From contig WPDH01000049.1 in assembly GCA_019137255.1 (NCBI GenBank), positions 186,001-250,000 of the forward strand: a stretch of 64,000 bases of DNA, written 5' to 3'. Shown here in pieces: positions 53,817 through 64,000 of the stretch. A model generated the notes under the pieces. The model had not been told where the DNA came from, did not search any database, and worked only from the letters and a program-made list of their open reading frames with translations. The position numbers and the translations under genes are program-made. Origin of the DNA: Corinectria fuckeliana. Its lineage: Eukaryota > Ascomycota > Sordariomycetes > Hypocreales > Nectriaceae. Position 1 is the first letter of the stretch. Each line of letters begins with the position of its first letter.

Positions 53817-54653
53817 ATGGCTGTCCCGAGTGTCGCGGCAGCCGAGATGCTGCCGCGCTTCCTGCTCCCACGGCTTAGCTGGGGCACTCCGTCCCGGGCG
53901 ACGGCACTGCCGTTCGCCGCCTCCATCCAGCCGAGGAACCAACAACGATCCCTTTCGGCCTTCCAGGCTGGTCCTGCGACGCGACAACGCTCTCGCCGTG
54001 CTGAGAGCCCGATACTTCGACGTGAATTCCACGCGACGGCATTGAGACAGCGCGATCATCACTTCGATACGCTCAAGTTCGTCAAGCGACTAGAGAGCGA
54101 GGGGTTCACGGAGGTGCAGTCGGCAGCGATGATGAAAGTCCTCAACGACGTTATCGAAGAAAGGTAAGGCCCTTGCTGGATCCCTCTGAGGCTGCTCCGA
54201 GAAAGTGGTCTAACACATCCAAGCATCCAAAACCTCACCCGGACCATGGTCCTCCGCGAAGACGCGGCCAAGGCCACGTACACGCAGAAGGTAGACTTCG
54301 CCAAGCTCCGATCGGAGCTGCTCTCGGCCGACAGCACGGAATCGAACACGACGCGGACGGCGCACGAGCGGCTGACCAACGACATCGCCAAGCTCAGCAG
54401 CCGGCTGCGCGACGAGATCAGCCGGACGCAGGCCAGCGTGCGGCTGGACCTTAATCTGGAGAAGGGCCGAATTCGCGAGGAAGCCGTCGGCCAGGAGCTC
54501 AAGATCAAGGAGACGGAGACCAAGATCGAGCAGGAGGTGGCGGCGCTGCGGGAGAAGCTCGAGCAGGTCAAGTTCCAGACGCTGCAGTGGCTGATGGGCG
54601 TGTGCACGGGTTTCGCGGCGCTGCTGCTCGGTGCCTGGAGACTGCTCATGTGA
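53817..54653 (+). CDS. FMP32: FMP32/MCUR1-like mitochondrial coiled-coil protein (DUF1640)
   Basis: Exons are 53817-54163 and 54224-54653 (258 aa); a second in-frame ATG lies at residue 11. The first 75 residues are rich in Arg/Ala/Ser and end with REFHATALRQRDHH, a typical cleavable mitochondrial presequence. The conserved domain begins HFDTLKFVKRLESEGFTEVQSAAMMKVLNDVIEES, continues into a long charged coiled coil (about 120-230), and closes with one C-terminal membrane segment (LQWLMGVCTGFAALLLGAWRLL). The family includes yeast Fmp32 and animal MCUR1/CCDC90B, linked to cytochrome oxidase assembly, proline metabolism or calcium uptake. Which role applies here is not visible in sequence. Confidence 0.9.
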
Positions 54654-55540
54654 GTGTGCTAGCGAGGTGGGCTTGGGGAGGCCTCGGAGGGAGGCCTGGA
54701 TATAAAATGCATGAAGCCACTGCATGGCGTTGAGTTATAGGGGATGCGGCGTGGTGGACAGTGTCCAGGTGGCTACCTGAACCGCAACATATTTCTTTTA
54801 GAGTCATGAGTATCTGAGAAGCAATTTTCCGACCTTAAATGGTGTAAGCTGATGAGACAGTGAAGGAACCAATTGCTTTAGGAGTATATCTGCTTGCAGC
54901 ACAGATGACACTGGGTGAGGATCAAATATGACCAAGCACCGGTTCTGCTGTAAACTGCGCTGTTCATATAAGCTACTAAGGAGGTGCGGAAACCCTCACC
55001 GCGACTCAATCACGCCCTCCTCTTCCATCTACAACATCTCCGATGACATCTTGACAGTGCATCGAGATGGAACTTCCTTTCTCCCATCCCACCCCAATCC
55101 ACGTCATTCCCAGCCCTCTAAACCCAGCCAACCAAACCAGCCAACCTCATTAATCCACTCGGCGACGAACCCGTAGCCCACCCTCCTACGACAACAGCTC
55201 CGCCCCACCCCCGCCCCCCACATCCGTCGCAACCCCACCATCTATCTCCGTCGCTCCCTCCAAGGCAGCGGAGGAGCGATAGGCAAAGCTCTGCGGTTTT
55301 TGCTCGTTGGCTAACAACCTCTACGGTTGGCTGGTCTCGTCATAAGGGATCCTCTTTTTAGCTGTAGAGAGAGAGGGAAAAGGCGGTGTTTGCAATTGGA
55401 GCCTTGATTAAACCTCAGGTTGGAAATCCTCCGCCTCACCGCTTGCTCTGCTTATAACTAAGGTGTAGAAACAGGCTTGGGTCCCAATCCAACCCAACCC
55501 GCCATCGATACCAGCAAGCAAGTCCTGTCAACTGTTCAAG
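54654..55540. other. Intergenic region
   Basis: This holds the 3' flank of the FMP32-like gene and the C-rich promoter and leader of the hydroxyacid dehydrogenase gene (same strand). No supported gene. Confidence 0.55.
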
Positions 55541-56758
55541 ATGGCTACCAAGACGAAGATCTTGCTTCTGGGTAAAATTAGACAGTGAGTTGCCGTGGAT
55601 TCAAAACACCGTATACTAATCTCAGAGTTCCCGGCCCGTTCATACAGTCGTCCAAGCTGACTGACCACCAACCCCAGCGCCCACAAGGCCTGGACCTCTC
55701 TCTCCTCCATCGCCCAGATCCTCACTCCCCAAGCCACCAGCCGCGAGGCCTTCCTCGCCGAAGCCAAGTCCGGCGCCTTCGACGGCGTCACCGCTGCCTA
55801 CCGCACATTTGCCTCGGTCAGCATCACCGGCCGCATCGACGCCGAGCTGCTGGACGCCCTGCCCCCGTCCCTCAAGTTCATCTGCCACAACGGTGAGCCT
55901 CCTCCTCCCCTAGAGCAAGAGGAGCAGGGCGACCAGGTTCTGATGCCGTAAGGCGCCGGCTACGACCAGATCGACATCGCCGCCTGCACCGCGCAGTCCA
56001 TCCGCGTATCCAACACGCCCAGCGCCGTCGACGATGCCACCGCCGACCTGACCATCTGGCTGCTCCTGGGCGCCCTGCGCAACCTGCCCGCCTCCATGGC
56101 GTCACTGCGCAACGGCTCGTGGCGCGGAAACCCTCCGCCGCGCCTCGGCCATGACCCCCGGGGCAAGGTGCTCGGGATCCTTGGCATGGGTGGCATCGGG
56201 CGCAACGTCGCGCGCAAGGCCCGCGCGTTCGGCATGTCGGTCCGCTACCACAACCGCTCGCCGCTAAGCCCGGAGCTGGAGGACGGGGCCGAATGTGTGG
56301 ACTTTGAGACGCTGCTCACGGAGAGCCACGTGCTGAGCTTGAACCTCCCCCTAAACGTGAGTCGAAAAGTTCCACGATCAGGCCTCCGGTGACGTAACAG
56401 AACACTACCTGCACAGCCAAAAACCCGGCACACAATCTCCACGCCGCAATTCGCCCTCATGAGGCCCGGCATCGTCATCGTAAACACCGCCCGCGGCGCC
56501 GTCATGGACGAAGCGGCCTTGGTCCAGGCCCTCGAAGCCGGCCAGGTCGCCAGTGTCGGCTTAGACGTGTACGAGAACGAGCCCGAGATCCACCCAGAGC
56601 TCGTCGCCAACGAGAATGTCCTCCTGGTTCCGCACATGGGGACCTGGACCGTAGAGACGGAGACCAAGATGGAAGAATGTGCTATTGGCAACGTCCGTCT
56701 AGCTGCCGAGGAGGGCAGACTGAAGAGCATTGTTCCGGAGCAGAAGGATTTGGCGTGA
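55541..56758 (+). CDS. GOR1: D-2-hydroxyacid dehydrogenase, glyoxylate reductase-like
   Basis: Exons are 55541-55584 (44 nt), 55678-55892, 55953-56356 and 56417-56758 (334 aa). The start is the ATG of MATKTKILLLGKIRH, whose His codon is split by intron 1. The substrate domain includes FICHNGAGYDQIDI. The Rossmann motif is GILGMGGIGRNVARKARAFG. The catalytic Arg is in NTARGAVMDEAAL, the Glu in YENEPEIHPEL and the His in VPHMGTWTVET, all in family order. Closest in type to fungal glyoxylate/hydroxypyruvate reductases such as yeast Gor1, which reduce glyoxylate to glycolate with NAD(P)H. Exact substrate preference is uncertain. No targeting signal is evident. It is convergent with the S-adenosylhomocysteinase gene. 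Confidence 0.9.
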
Positions 56759-57460
56759 TGGTTTGGCGTGCAGGTCCAATGGTCCAACCTAGAATTGGCT
56801 GAGTACTACATAGGTGGGCATGATGAACGACGCCCTCGTTAGTTCCATGTCATTAAACATAGTTAAATAGACGCCGGGTCCCATCGGCACTTTTCGAGAC
56901 CGGTATATGATGGGTTGGCTCTGGCTCTGGCGCTGTCAGCCAGATCCTCCTCCTCCTCAATGAGCACTCCAACATCAGCAAAACTTGCATGAGAGAGAAA
57001 TCCCTGTAATTGAAAATCTACTCTATCCTTGGCCACGGTTGACGGGCCATTATCAAGTGTTTACCCCATTCCCTCTATGTGGGGGCATCTCATCTTCAAA
57101 TTCTATTGCATCCATTCATCCATTCCGTTCATCCGTTTCATGCCTCGAAGGGGGGGAATCATGATTAGCAGAAAAGCCAACGCCATTTTGTTGAAAAAGC
57201 AAGATTTTTTGACCCCTTCCTTGCACCTTGCAAAGAATTGTCCTCGATTCGAGAGAGCAATCCCAAAAAGAGCACCAAACAAAAGAAACTTGATAAAAAA
57301 AAACCGCGGGTGATCTGGCAACTCTCCCAGCCCAGATACAATGCAAGTTCATGCTGTTGAAACCAGAATTTTACCAGGTGTCGTGTCGATATAATGGGGA
57401 AAGTTCGTTACACGTAGGAGTCCAGTTGAAGGATCCTTGGGTATGATTACATGAGAACGC
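56759..57460. other. Intergenic region between convergent genes
   Basis: 3' flanks of the dehydrogenase (+) and S-adenosylhomocysteinase (-) genes; AT-rich around 57140-57400. No gene. Confidence 0.6.
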
Positions 57461-58924
57461 TTAGTAGCGGTAGCTGCGGACGCGGTTAGCACGGTGGTCT
57501 AGTAGTACCGCAAAGCAAAGGGAAAACGTACATCTCGGCCTTGAAGGGGCCCTCAATGGGGAGACTGAGGTATTCGGCCTGGACCTCGGTGAGGGTGCTG
57601 AGCTCGGCCTGGCAGTGAGCAAGGTGGAGACGAGCGACCTCCTCGTCGAGGATCTTGGGGAGGACGGTGACACCGACGTCGAGCTTGCCAGTCTTGGCGA
57701 ACTCAACGTACTTCTTGCCCCAAGCAGCGTCGGAGGCCTTGAAGAGCATGATTTGGGCCAGAACCTGGTTGGTGAAGGAGCAGGACATGACGAAGGAGGA
57801 GTGGCCGGTAGCACAGCCAAGGTTAACCAGACGGCCCTCAGCGAGGAGGATGATGTGGCGGCCGCTAGGCATGAGGAAGCGGTCGACCTGGGGCTTGATG
57901 TTCTGGACGGAGGTGGCGTTGGCCTTGAGCCAGGCAACGTCAATCTCAATATCGAAATGGCCGATGTCTATTTTGGGCGCCGTTAGATTGTGTCAATGAG
58001 TGGGCGATGCCATGTAAACTTACTGCAGACAATGGCGTCGTTGCGCATCACCTCGAAGTGCGCGCCAGTGAGGATGTCACGGCAGCCGGTGGTGGTGACG
58101 AAGATCTGGCCAATCTGGGCAGCCTTCTCCATGGTGGTGACCTGGTAACCGGCCATGGCAGCCTGGAGGGCGTTGATGGGGTCAACCTCGGTGACGAGGA
58201 CGCGAGCACCCATGGTGTTGAGGGCCATGGCGCAACCCTTGCCGACATCACCGAAGCCGGCGACGACAGCGACCTTGCCGGCAACCATGACGTCGGTAGC
58301 ACGCTTGATACCATCGATGAGGGACTCACGGCAGCCGTAGAGGTTGTCGAACTTGGACTTGGTGACGGAGTCGTTGACGTTGATAGCGGGGACGAGGAGC
58401 TTGCCCTCCTTGAGCATGCGGTATAGGTGGTGGACACCAGTGGTGGTCTCCTCAGAGACACCGAAGCAGTCCTTGAGCTGCTCGGGGTACTTGGTGTGGA
58501 CGAGGGTGGTCAGGTCACCGCCGTCATCGAGGATGAGGTTGAGTTTCTTGTCATCCTTGAAGGCGGAGAGCTGCTGCTCGAGGCACCAGTTGTACTCCTC
58601 CTCGGTCTCGCCCTTCCAGGCGAAGACGGGAACACCGGCGGCGGCAATGGCAGCGGCGGCATGGTCCTGGGTGCTGAAGATGTTGCAGCTTGACCAAGTG
58701 ACCTCGGCGCCGAGAGCGACGAGGGTCTCGATGAGGACAGCGGTCTGGATAGTCATGTGAAGACAGCCAGCGATGCGGGCACCGGCGAGGGGCTGATCGT
58801 TGGCGTACTTCTCACGGGTGGCAATGAGACCGGGCATCTCATTCTCGGCGAGCTCGATCTCCTTGCGGCCAAAGGCAGCGAGGGAGAGGTCGGCGACCTT
58901 GAACTTGTGGGCGGGAGCAGACAT
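57461..58924 (-). CDS. SAH1: S-adenosyl-L-homocysteine hydrolase
   Basis: Exons are 58924-58024, 57967-57532 and 57473-57461 (449 aa, the length of yeast Sah1). The last exon is only 13 nt and supplies the invariant C-terminal YRY: donor ATGTACG, acceptor CCGCAG. The start is the ATG of MSAPAHKFKVADLSLAAFGRKEIELAE. Substrate and cofactor landmarks are GARIAGCLHMTIQTAVLIETL, GAEVTWSSCNIFSTQDHAAAA, ILDDGGDLT, NVNDSVTKSKFDNLYGCRESLIDGI and the NAD motif VAGFGDVGKGCA; after the intron come NIGHFDIEID and HIILLAEGRLVNLGCATGHSSFVMS. The enzyme splits S-adenosylhomocysteine into adenosine and homocysteine, keeping methyltransferases active in the methionine cycle. Confidence 0.97.
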
Positions 58925-59776
58925 GATTGCGTGTTGAGAAGAAGGGGATTGGGATGGAGAATGGATGGATGGGAGTGAGGAATGGAAGGATAGAGAGAAG
59001 GCAAGAGAGGAAGAGGAAGAGGACGAAGGGATCGGGAGCAGTTTAAAAAAGCCGGACGAGGTTGGTTGAGGAGGAGGAGGGAGATAAGATGGGGAGTGGG
59101 GCGGTGCCTTTTTTACTGAGAGAAGGAGGGGCAAGTTTAGGAGGGGTTGGTGGGCTGGCGGACGTGGGCGTGTGGGCGGTGAAAATATCACCAAAAGTCG
59201 GCACCAAAAGGAGGGGCAAATTTTCATGGGTGTTTTCCCGTTCTTTTTCTACCCAATCAACTAAGCTACAGCAACCAAAGAACTACTGCCAGAAGCCGAG
59301 GAGCGGGGCAATTCTCCGTTGTCTGCCAGCTTCGGTACCTCCTAGTACTACTGGTACTAGTAGTACTTAGTAGCTGATCATGTACAAGTACTTGTACTTG
59401 CTTGGGTCGCCCTGTTCATTGCCCTGGAAACATGGAGGTCCCCCCCCTCCACTGACACCGGTGGCTGTTACGGATCCGCCCTCTGCTCTTGGTGCCGTCA
59501 GACGGCCATTTACAGGCGGCCGGGCCCGGAGCTGGCTGCAGAGATGAAGTGGAGTCTTGAGTTGGCGCTCCCTCCGACGAGAACGTGCAGTAAGTATTCC
59601 TACAGGTAGGTACAGGTATAGGTACTAGCTTAGTTACTTCATACAGGCACGGCATCCATCCAGTCTGAGGTGAGGTTCAAGGTGGGAGATCGGGCGACGA
59701 GAAAAAAAGGACCCAAGCGTCAAGCGTATTCGTACCAGACAGCCTGCCAAGGACTAGTTGCCCGTACCGTAGTATT

Positions 59777-59794
59777 CCCCCCCCCCCCCCCCCC
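59777..59794. repeat. Poly-C homopolymer tract
   Basis: Eighteen consecutive C in intergenic DNA. Confidence 0.9.
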
Positions 59795-60439
59795 TTCACT
59801 GCCCGGTTTGGACCACGTTGAGTTTTTCCCCAAGTAGCTTACTTACTAAGAGTTGCCGGCAAGATACGGCTCGTCGCCCTACCCCTCAAGGTCAATCAAT
59901 CTCTTCACTCTGTGTCACTCACACTCGCCTCTCTTCTCTCCCTTGCTCCCTTGCCGCTCTGCTCTCAGGCCCCGCTCCCGGAAGCCGAACACCGTAAGTA
60001 CTTGCTTGCTGCAGGCCCCCCGCTCTCAGTTGGACCCCTTTGGACCCAATGAATGCGTCGTCCTCAGGTGAAGTCCTAGACCTAGCTGTCCGGGGTGGCG
60101 TGGCCTTGTTGCCTTTGTCCTGAAACACACACACGGGATAGACAGACTGAAGCCATGTCATCTTTACCTTGGTGGTTTAGACTAGTGCATGTATGCTCTT
60201 TTTGTTAGACCCGATCCGAACGGTAAGACAAACACTGGCAGATGTGTCTCGATCAGCGATACATGTGCCGGCTATATAATGGAAGGTGTCTTAAGCTCGG
60301 AACACACACACTGCTCACCTCTCATTTGAACCCGACGTTGCATCGTCGAGACGAGACTATTTTTATTCATTCAAATACTTGTTTCAATCTTCACGAAACC
60401 TTCCCCAAGAAAGGCTCCGTGGTTGAGTGTATATACCAA

Positions 60440-60464
60440 GGTAGGTAGGTAGGTAGGTAGGTAG
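60440..60464. repeat. (GGTA)n microsatellite
   Basis: Six GGTA units; the same word as the dispersed TAGGTA motif of this window. Confidence 0.9.
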
Positions 60465-60750
60465 CGAGGGTCTAATCCTCGCACTCCTACGCATGTACCT
60501 TGTCTCGGCTTAGGTGAGCTCTCTCCCAATTCGCCAACCATGATTCATGGCTAATTGGACAAAAACCACCACTGTCACCGCCTTGTCCAACGTCTGCTTT
60601 CAAGTGCTCCTCTCTTTCTCAACGCTTTAAATCTAGACCAGCACTCAATTATATTCCACATTGTCCGGAACGCCGCCAATGCAAACCGTCACTGAGCGTC
60701 TCATTTTCCGGAATCCCTCGAGACACATCATATCCTTGCCCTATGCCTCT

Positions 60751-61993
60751 TTATTTGGGCAATAGGTTCTCCCGCACAGCAAACATCTTGGCAGTGACGT
60801 TGGCCGTGAATCCATCCACTTGCTTGCTGTACTGATCCACTTGCTTCGCATTCAGCATACCCTCAAGCCGGCTGGGCTCCTGGGGTAGCTTGAACAGCCG
60901 CTGCCACTCATCCTCGGGCAGCGGTGCCTGCTTGGCCGCGGCTCGCTGCGCATTCTCCGCCTTGCGCTTCGTCTGCCATTGTGTAATCTTGGTCTGCTCT
61001 CGGCCCAGTTGTCGCTGGTAGAACTGGAAGTTGTTGAGGTCGGTGTAGTGCGACTCAATGCTCTCAAGCAGGAGATCGCAAGTCTTCTCGAGGAAGGGGT
61101 CGATCGCCACGTCGAGGGCGTCGATGGAGGGGTACAGCGGGGGCTTGACCGTCTCGCGGTTGAGGTCCGTCAGAGAGGTGGGCTGCTCAATCTCATCCTC
61201 AGTAGGGGCAGAGGGGATCTGGTGCAGGAAGGTTGTGAGGAGGTGAGAGTTGTGCACGTGGATGGGGTACTCGACAAGGATGTCCTTGAAGGTGAGCTTC
61301 GATTTTTGCAGGCTGCATTTCATCCAAAGTCAGTATTCCCTGGTCACATGGCAGAGGTTCCAGACGTCGGCAATATTGACTCACCTCTCGGTTGTGAACT
61401 TTCCCTCCTTGTAGGCGGCCATGAAGGCGGCAGAAAGGCGGAACGCCCTCAGAGTCAGGTTACCCTGTGAGCTCTTGCTGGCATCGTAAACGAGCGCCAC
61501 GGTGTTGTCGTTGTCCTTCTGGTAGTGGACCTGGTTCTCGACGAAGCTGAGGTTGAGGAAGTTGCCCATGGTCGCGCTCGTGTACCAACCGATGTTGTTG
61601 GCGTCCACGTTGACCTCCTTCAAGTGTCGGATCATCTCGTTCTGGTAGGTGATGTTGGCCTTCTGTCGGGGAGCAGCTGAGGCAAGAAGAGAGGTGTCGT
61701 TCTGGTGGCTGTCGGTGGTGGCGCTGTCGACGGACGGGAAGGGGAAGGTGTTGGTGACCTCGAGGAGAGTGTCCTGGTCCAAGCCGACAATCGAGCCGGT
61801 GGCAGCGGAGGGGAAGGCCGTGGAGCAGTGCTTGGCAATCTTCATGATGACCTACACGCAGAGCGGTCAGCACTCCCACCTCTCATGCCTCATCTTGCGA
61901 GGGGAGGCCCCAAGGTGGGGCGGGGCAGTTGGAACTCACCAAAGCCTCGACCTGGACGGCCTTGAAAGGCGCATCTTTGGGAGCGTCACCCAT
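60751..61993 (-). CDS. EIF3H: Translation initiation factor eIF3 subunit h
   Basis: Exons are 61993-61940, 61851-61385 and 61312-60751 (360 aa). It opens MGDAPKDAPFKAVQVEALVIMKIAKHC, the start of an MPN domain (about 10-150) with GSIVGLDQDTLLEVTNTFPFP and NNIGWYTSATMGNF. The JAMM metal ligands are absent, as expected for the inactive eIF3h branch. The C-terminal half (LTFKDILVEYPIHVHNSHLL, LLLESIESHYTDLNNFQFYQRQL) is helical and ends in the eIF3h-type TANVTAKMFAVRENLLPK region. It is a non-core subunit of eIF3 that binds the 40S ribosome and is absent from budding yeast, which fits a filamentous fungus. It is in tandem with the UPF0643 gene. Confidence 0.95.
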
Positions 61994-62810
61994 CTTGACA
62001 GAGGTTCAGAAGAGGATATTCACGGGACCGCGAGAGACGGGGGAGACGTTCGGCGCTAGGATGCGATGCGGGCAGGTGGTGTTGCAAGGTACTCGGGCTC
62101 CTGAGGTGGGAATATCGAAACTTTTCGCATCCGATTTGTGGGCGTTGTGGGATGTAGGCGGTGAGGCGCGGCAGATTCCCATCCCGTCACCGTTTCACAT
62201 CCAAACCTCACTACTGCGTTTGGCCGCCTAATACTTAGTATTTGCTCTGAATAACTCTGAATAACTCTGCTCCGTTGAAACAATTTTTGCTGTTTCCCCC
62301 GCGACACTGCTTCTCAAACTACTCACTACTCACCTCACGCAGCGAATAGGTGCGCTAATACATCATAATATCAAACTCCACTACGCAGAAAGAAAATGTT
62401 CCTCGCAGTCTCATCTTTTGTTGAATCGATTTTTATCTGTTCCGATTGGCCTTTTACTTTCAACCCCCAAATAAACGCCTTTGTTTTTGTCTAGATCCTA
62501 TTTCCTTCCCCCTTTAAAACCATAGCCATCATATATTTCCTACCCAGGTTTGTCATCACGCATCACATATCTGACTCCCCAACAACCGAGTCAGGGGGGG
62601 TCTCAGACCTCGGCTTTATGTCACCCAGTCATCCTCGAGTCATGGCAGTCTGAAATCTCTTGGTGACGGGTCTCCCTCTTTGGCTCTGCTAGCATCTCGC
62701 TGGCACCGAGCCCTGATCCATCCTGCCGAACCGGAAGTGATGCTTTGACCTTCAGAGCTGCCCTCTCGCGAAGGGTTTGGCGTTGCTCATCCGTCTTGCG
62801 GCCTCAAAAT
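61994..62810. other. Intergenic region
   Basis: This holds the eIF3h promoter and the 3' flank of the UPF0643 gene; 62370-62540 is T-rich. No gene. Confidence 0.55.
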
Positions 62811-63522
62811 TCAGTCCCGCCAAGGGATAATTTCCCATGATTCCGCGTCGTCTCGGATAACAAGGCGATGTTGGTCAATCTTCCAGAACGCATACATGGA
62901 ACGAGTGGCTCCTGCAGCTTCTCGATGCGCCGGCCCCTTCCCTCCATTCTTGGCGTCCTCTCTTGTCCTCCAGATGCAGGTCGCCAGGTTCCGCAGGTCC
63001 GAGTCCGGCTCCCCAAACCAATACCTGCCCCTTGTTAGCGATGAACCACCTATACCCCTGGAGAGCGCACACTTACTTGAGGAATCCGCCGCTGGCGACT
63101 GCTTCGGCATGAGCTGCCTGGTCCAGGCGACCGAGATCGGCGTACTCTGTGCTTGCCTTGATTTGTGACCGGAATGCGACGATATAAAACGACGTCTCCT
63201 TGAAGCCTTTGTCAGACTCGGCGGCAAGGCGCTTTACTTCTGAGATGACTTCCGGCCAGTTGAAGGAGTCGAGATATGTTGCTGTGGCATAGTCTTCTCG
63301 GAGAGCTCGCAGTCTGGTCAAGCCCCTTGCCAGGAGGGCGTTCTCGTGGTTGAGTGTCTCCAAGTCAAGCAGATGGTCCTGCTCTGCATATGGAGACTGC
63401 ATCAAATAGCGGCCATTTGTGAGAAAGTCGGGATCGATCTGGTTGACTTGCACATGCGCGTCCGTCTTCGAGAAGCCTCCAAGATCCGGTCCCGGGGCGG
63501 TCTGAACTTCAACGTATGCCAT
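62811..63522 (-). CDS. UPF0643 family protein
   Basis: Exons are 63522-63077 and 63024-62811 (219 aa), with donor GTAAGT and branch site GCTAAC. Splicing gives GGFLKYWFGEPDSDLRNLATCIWRT, continuous across the junction. Other landmarks are SFYIVAFRSQIKAST in the middle and SMYAFWKIDQHRLVIRDDAESWEIIPW near the C-terminus. It matches a fungal family of unknown function whose fission-yeast member is PB2B2.08. The layout (substrate-like N-terminal helix bundle, then a beta-rich half with YWFGE and ARxxA-like motifs) recalls small GNAT-like folds, but that is speculative. No signal or membrane segment. Confidence 0.85.
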
Positions 63523-64000
63523 TGAGCCTTGATGTTTTCGAACAAGCAGGCCTTTTGCGACTTCTAACAGCTTTATGTCGAGTCAATTAGTGCCGAAACG
63601 GTTGGGATGGTGGTCAGGGTGAGTCGTGAGATGAAGAGGGAACAGAATCCGGACGAGACCACCCTTTCAACAGCACGAGCAGACCATTTTATCATCACAC
63701 TGAGCACTGTCCATGCGTCCATAGGCCATCGAGCATGGAATAACGTGCTAGATGACACCATCCCGGCGCAACTTATTCGTACGGCGGCAAGTGTGGGTCG
63801 GCTAGAGTCCTGTCAAAGGGAGGGTCTCACCAACCTAATTAGTTGGTGCGGGCGGTCGGGTTTCGAGGCCGACGACGGCCCCTCGGAGATGCCGGAGGGA
63901 AATTTGCAGCTCCGAATCTCTTATCTCGCATAACGAAGAACCGTTCTCATAGGAACGGGTTCTCTTCTGTGGCTGCTACCTATCTCTTACTATTTTCTGC
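63523..64000. other. Right-edge intergenic region
   Basis: This holds the promoter of the UPF0643 gene (-) and further sequence to the window edge. No gene recognised. Confidence 0.5.

Larger units (their letters stand above)
58925..60750. other. Long intergenic region
   Basis: This holds the SAH1 promoter, a cluster of GTACTA/TAGTACT/CAAGTACTTG palindromic words (59335-59400), a poly-C run, a GGTA repeat and the 3' flank of eIF3h. No supported gene. Confidence 0.5.

Noticed and set aside
60464..60482. T-arm-like hairpin GCGAGG-GTCTAAT-CCTCGC
   Set aside because: No acceptor, D or anticodon arms upstream; the flank is a GGTA microsatellite.

Overview
The window is nuclear DNA of a filamentous ascomycete (Pezizomycotina, most likely a Sordariomycete). 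The protein set is typical of such fungi: a PREG/PHO80-type cyclin, a DapB-type vacuolar dipeptidyl aminopeptidase, a Zn2Cys6 regulator, UPF0643 and a GH37 trehalase. Introns are short (about 50-130 nt) with GTRAGT-like donors and CTAAC branch sites. Coding GC is high, intergenic stretches are long and pyrimidine-rich, and there is one AT-rich island that looks mutated by RIP (repeat-induced point mutation). I recognise 20 complete protein genes, one small cysteine-rich ORF of uncertain status, one intron-containing tRNA-Gly and one decayed kinase-like pseudogene. Exon structures were built by hand from splice signals, and every model closes in frame.

Layout. 1.6-3.3 kb: PREG-like cyclin (+). 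4.4-5.5 kb: acetoacetate-decarboxylase-like protein (-). 7.3-9.4 kb: secreted tyrosinase (-), with a GC-AG intron. 10.8-14.5 kb: RNA polymerase I second subunit (-). 18.3-19.2 kb: Arl8-type GTPase (+). 22.5-23.6 kb: GT17 glycosyltransferase (-). 24.8-25.7 kb: kinase-like pseudogene (-). 25.9-27.4 kb: threonine aldolase (+). 28.4-29.3 kb: MDR-type reductase (+). 30.7 kb: small Cys-rich ORF (+). 32.1-34.2 kb: trehalase (+). 34.8 kb: tRNA-Gly (-). 35.7-36.2 kb: UPF0145/YbjQ protein (+). 37.0-39.8 kb: dipeptidyl aminopeptidase (+). 40.4-45.6 kb: clathrin heavy chain (-). 47.2-47.8 kb: YwbE-domain plus C2H2 protein (-). 48.4-50.4 kb: DHA2 transporter (-). 50.8-52.7 kb: Zn2Cys6 regulator (-). 53.8-54.7 kb: FMP32/MCUR1-like mitochondrial protein (+). 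55.5-56.8 kb: glyoxylate-reductase-like dehydrogenase (+). 57.5-58.9 kb: S-adenosylhomocysteinase (-). 60.8-62.0 kb: eIF3h (-). 62.8-63.5 kb: UPF0643 protein (-).

Most of the window is a chromosomal core of housekeeping genes with no shared pathway. The one plausible functional module is the Zn2Cys6 regulator with the co-oriented DHA2 exporter downstream of it; CGG/CCG-type elements lie between them and palindromes lie in the regulator's upstream region. The strongest accessory signal is the AT-rich kinase-like relic between the GT17 and threonine aldolase genes. I found no CRISPR array, intact transposon, rRNA gene or secondary-metabolite core enzyme. Other non-routine items are a 29-bp inverted-repeat element at 14.9-15.1 kb, a TAGGTA/TACCTA-type motif scattered through intergenic DNA, CAA-repeat 5' leaders on two genes, and microexons of 13, 20 and 30 nt.
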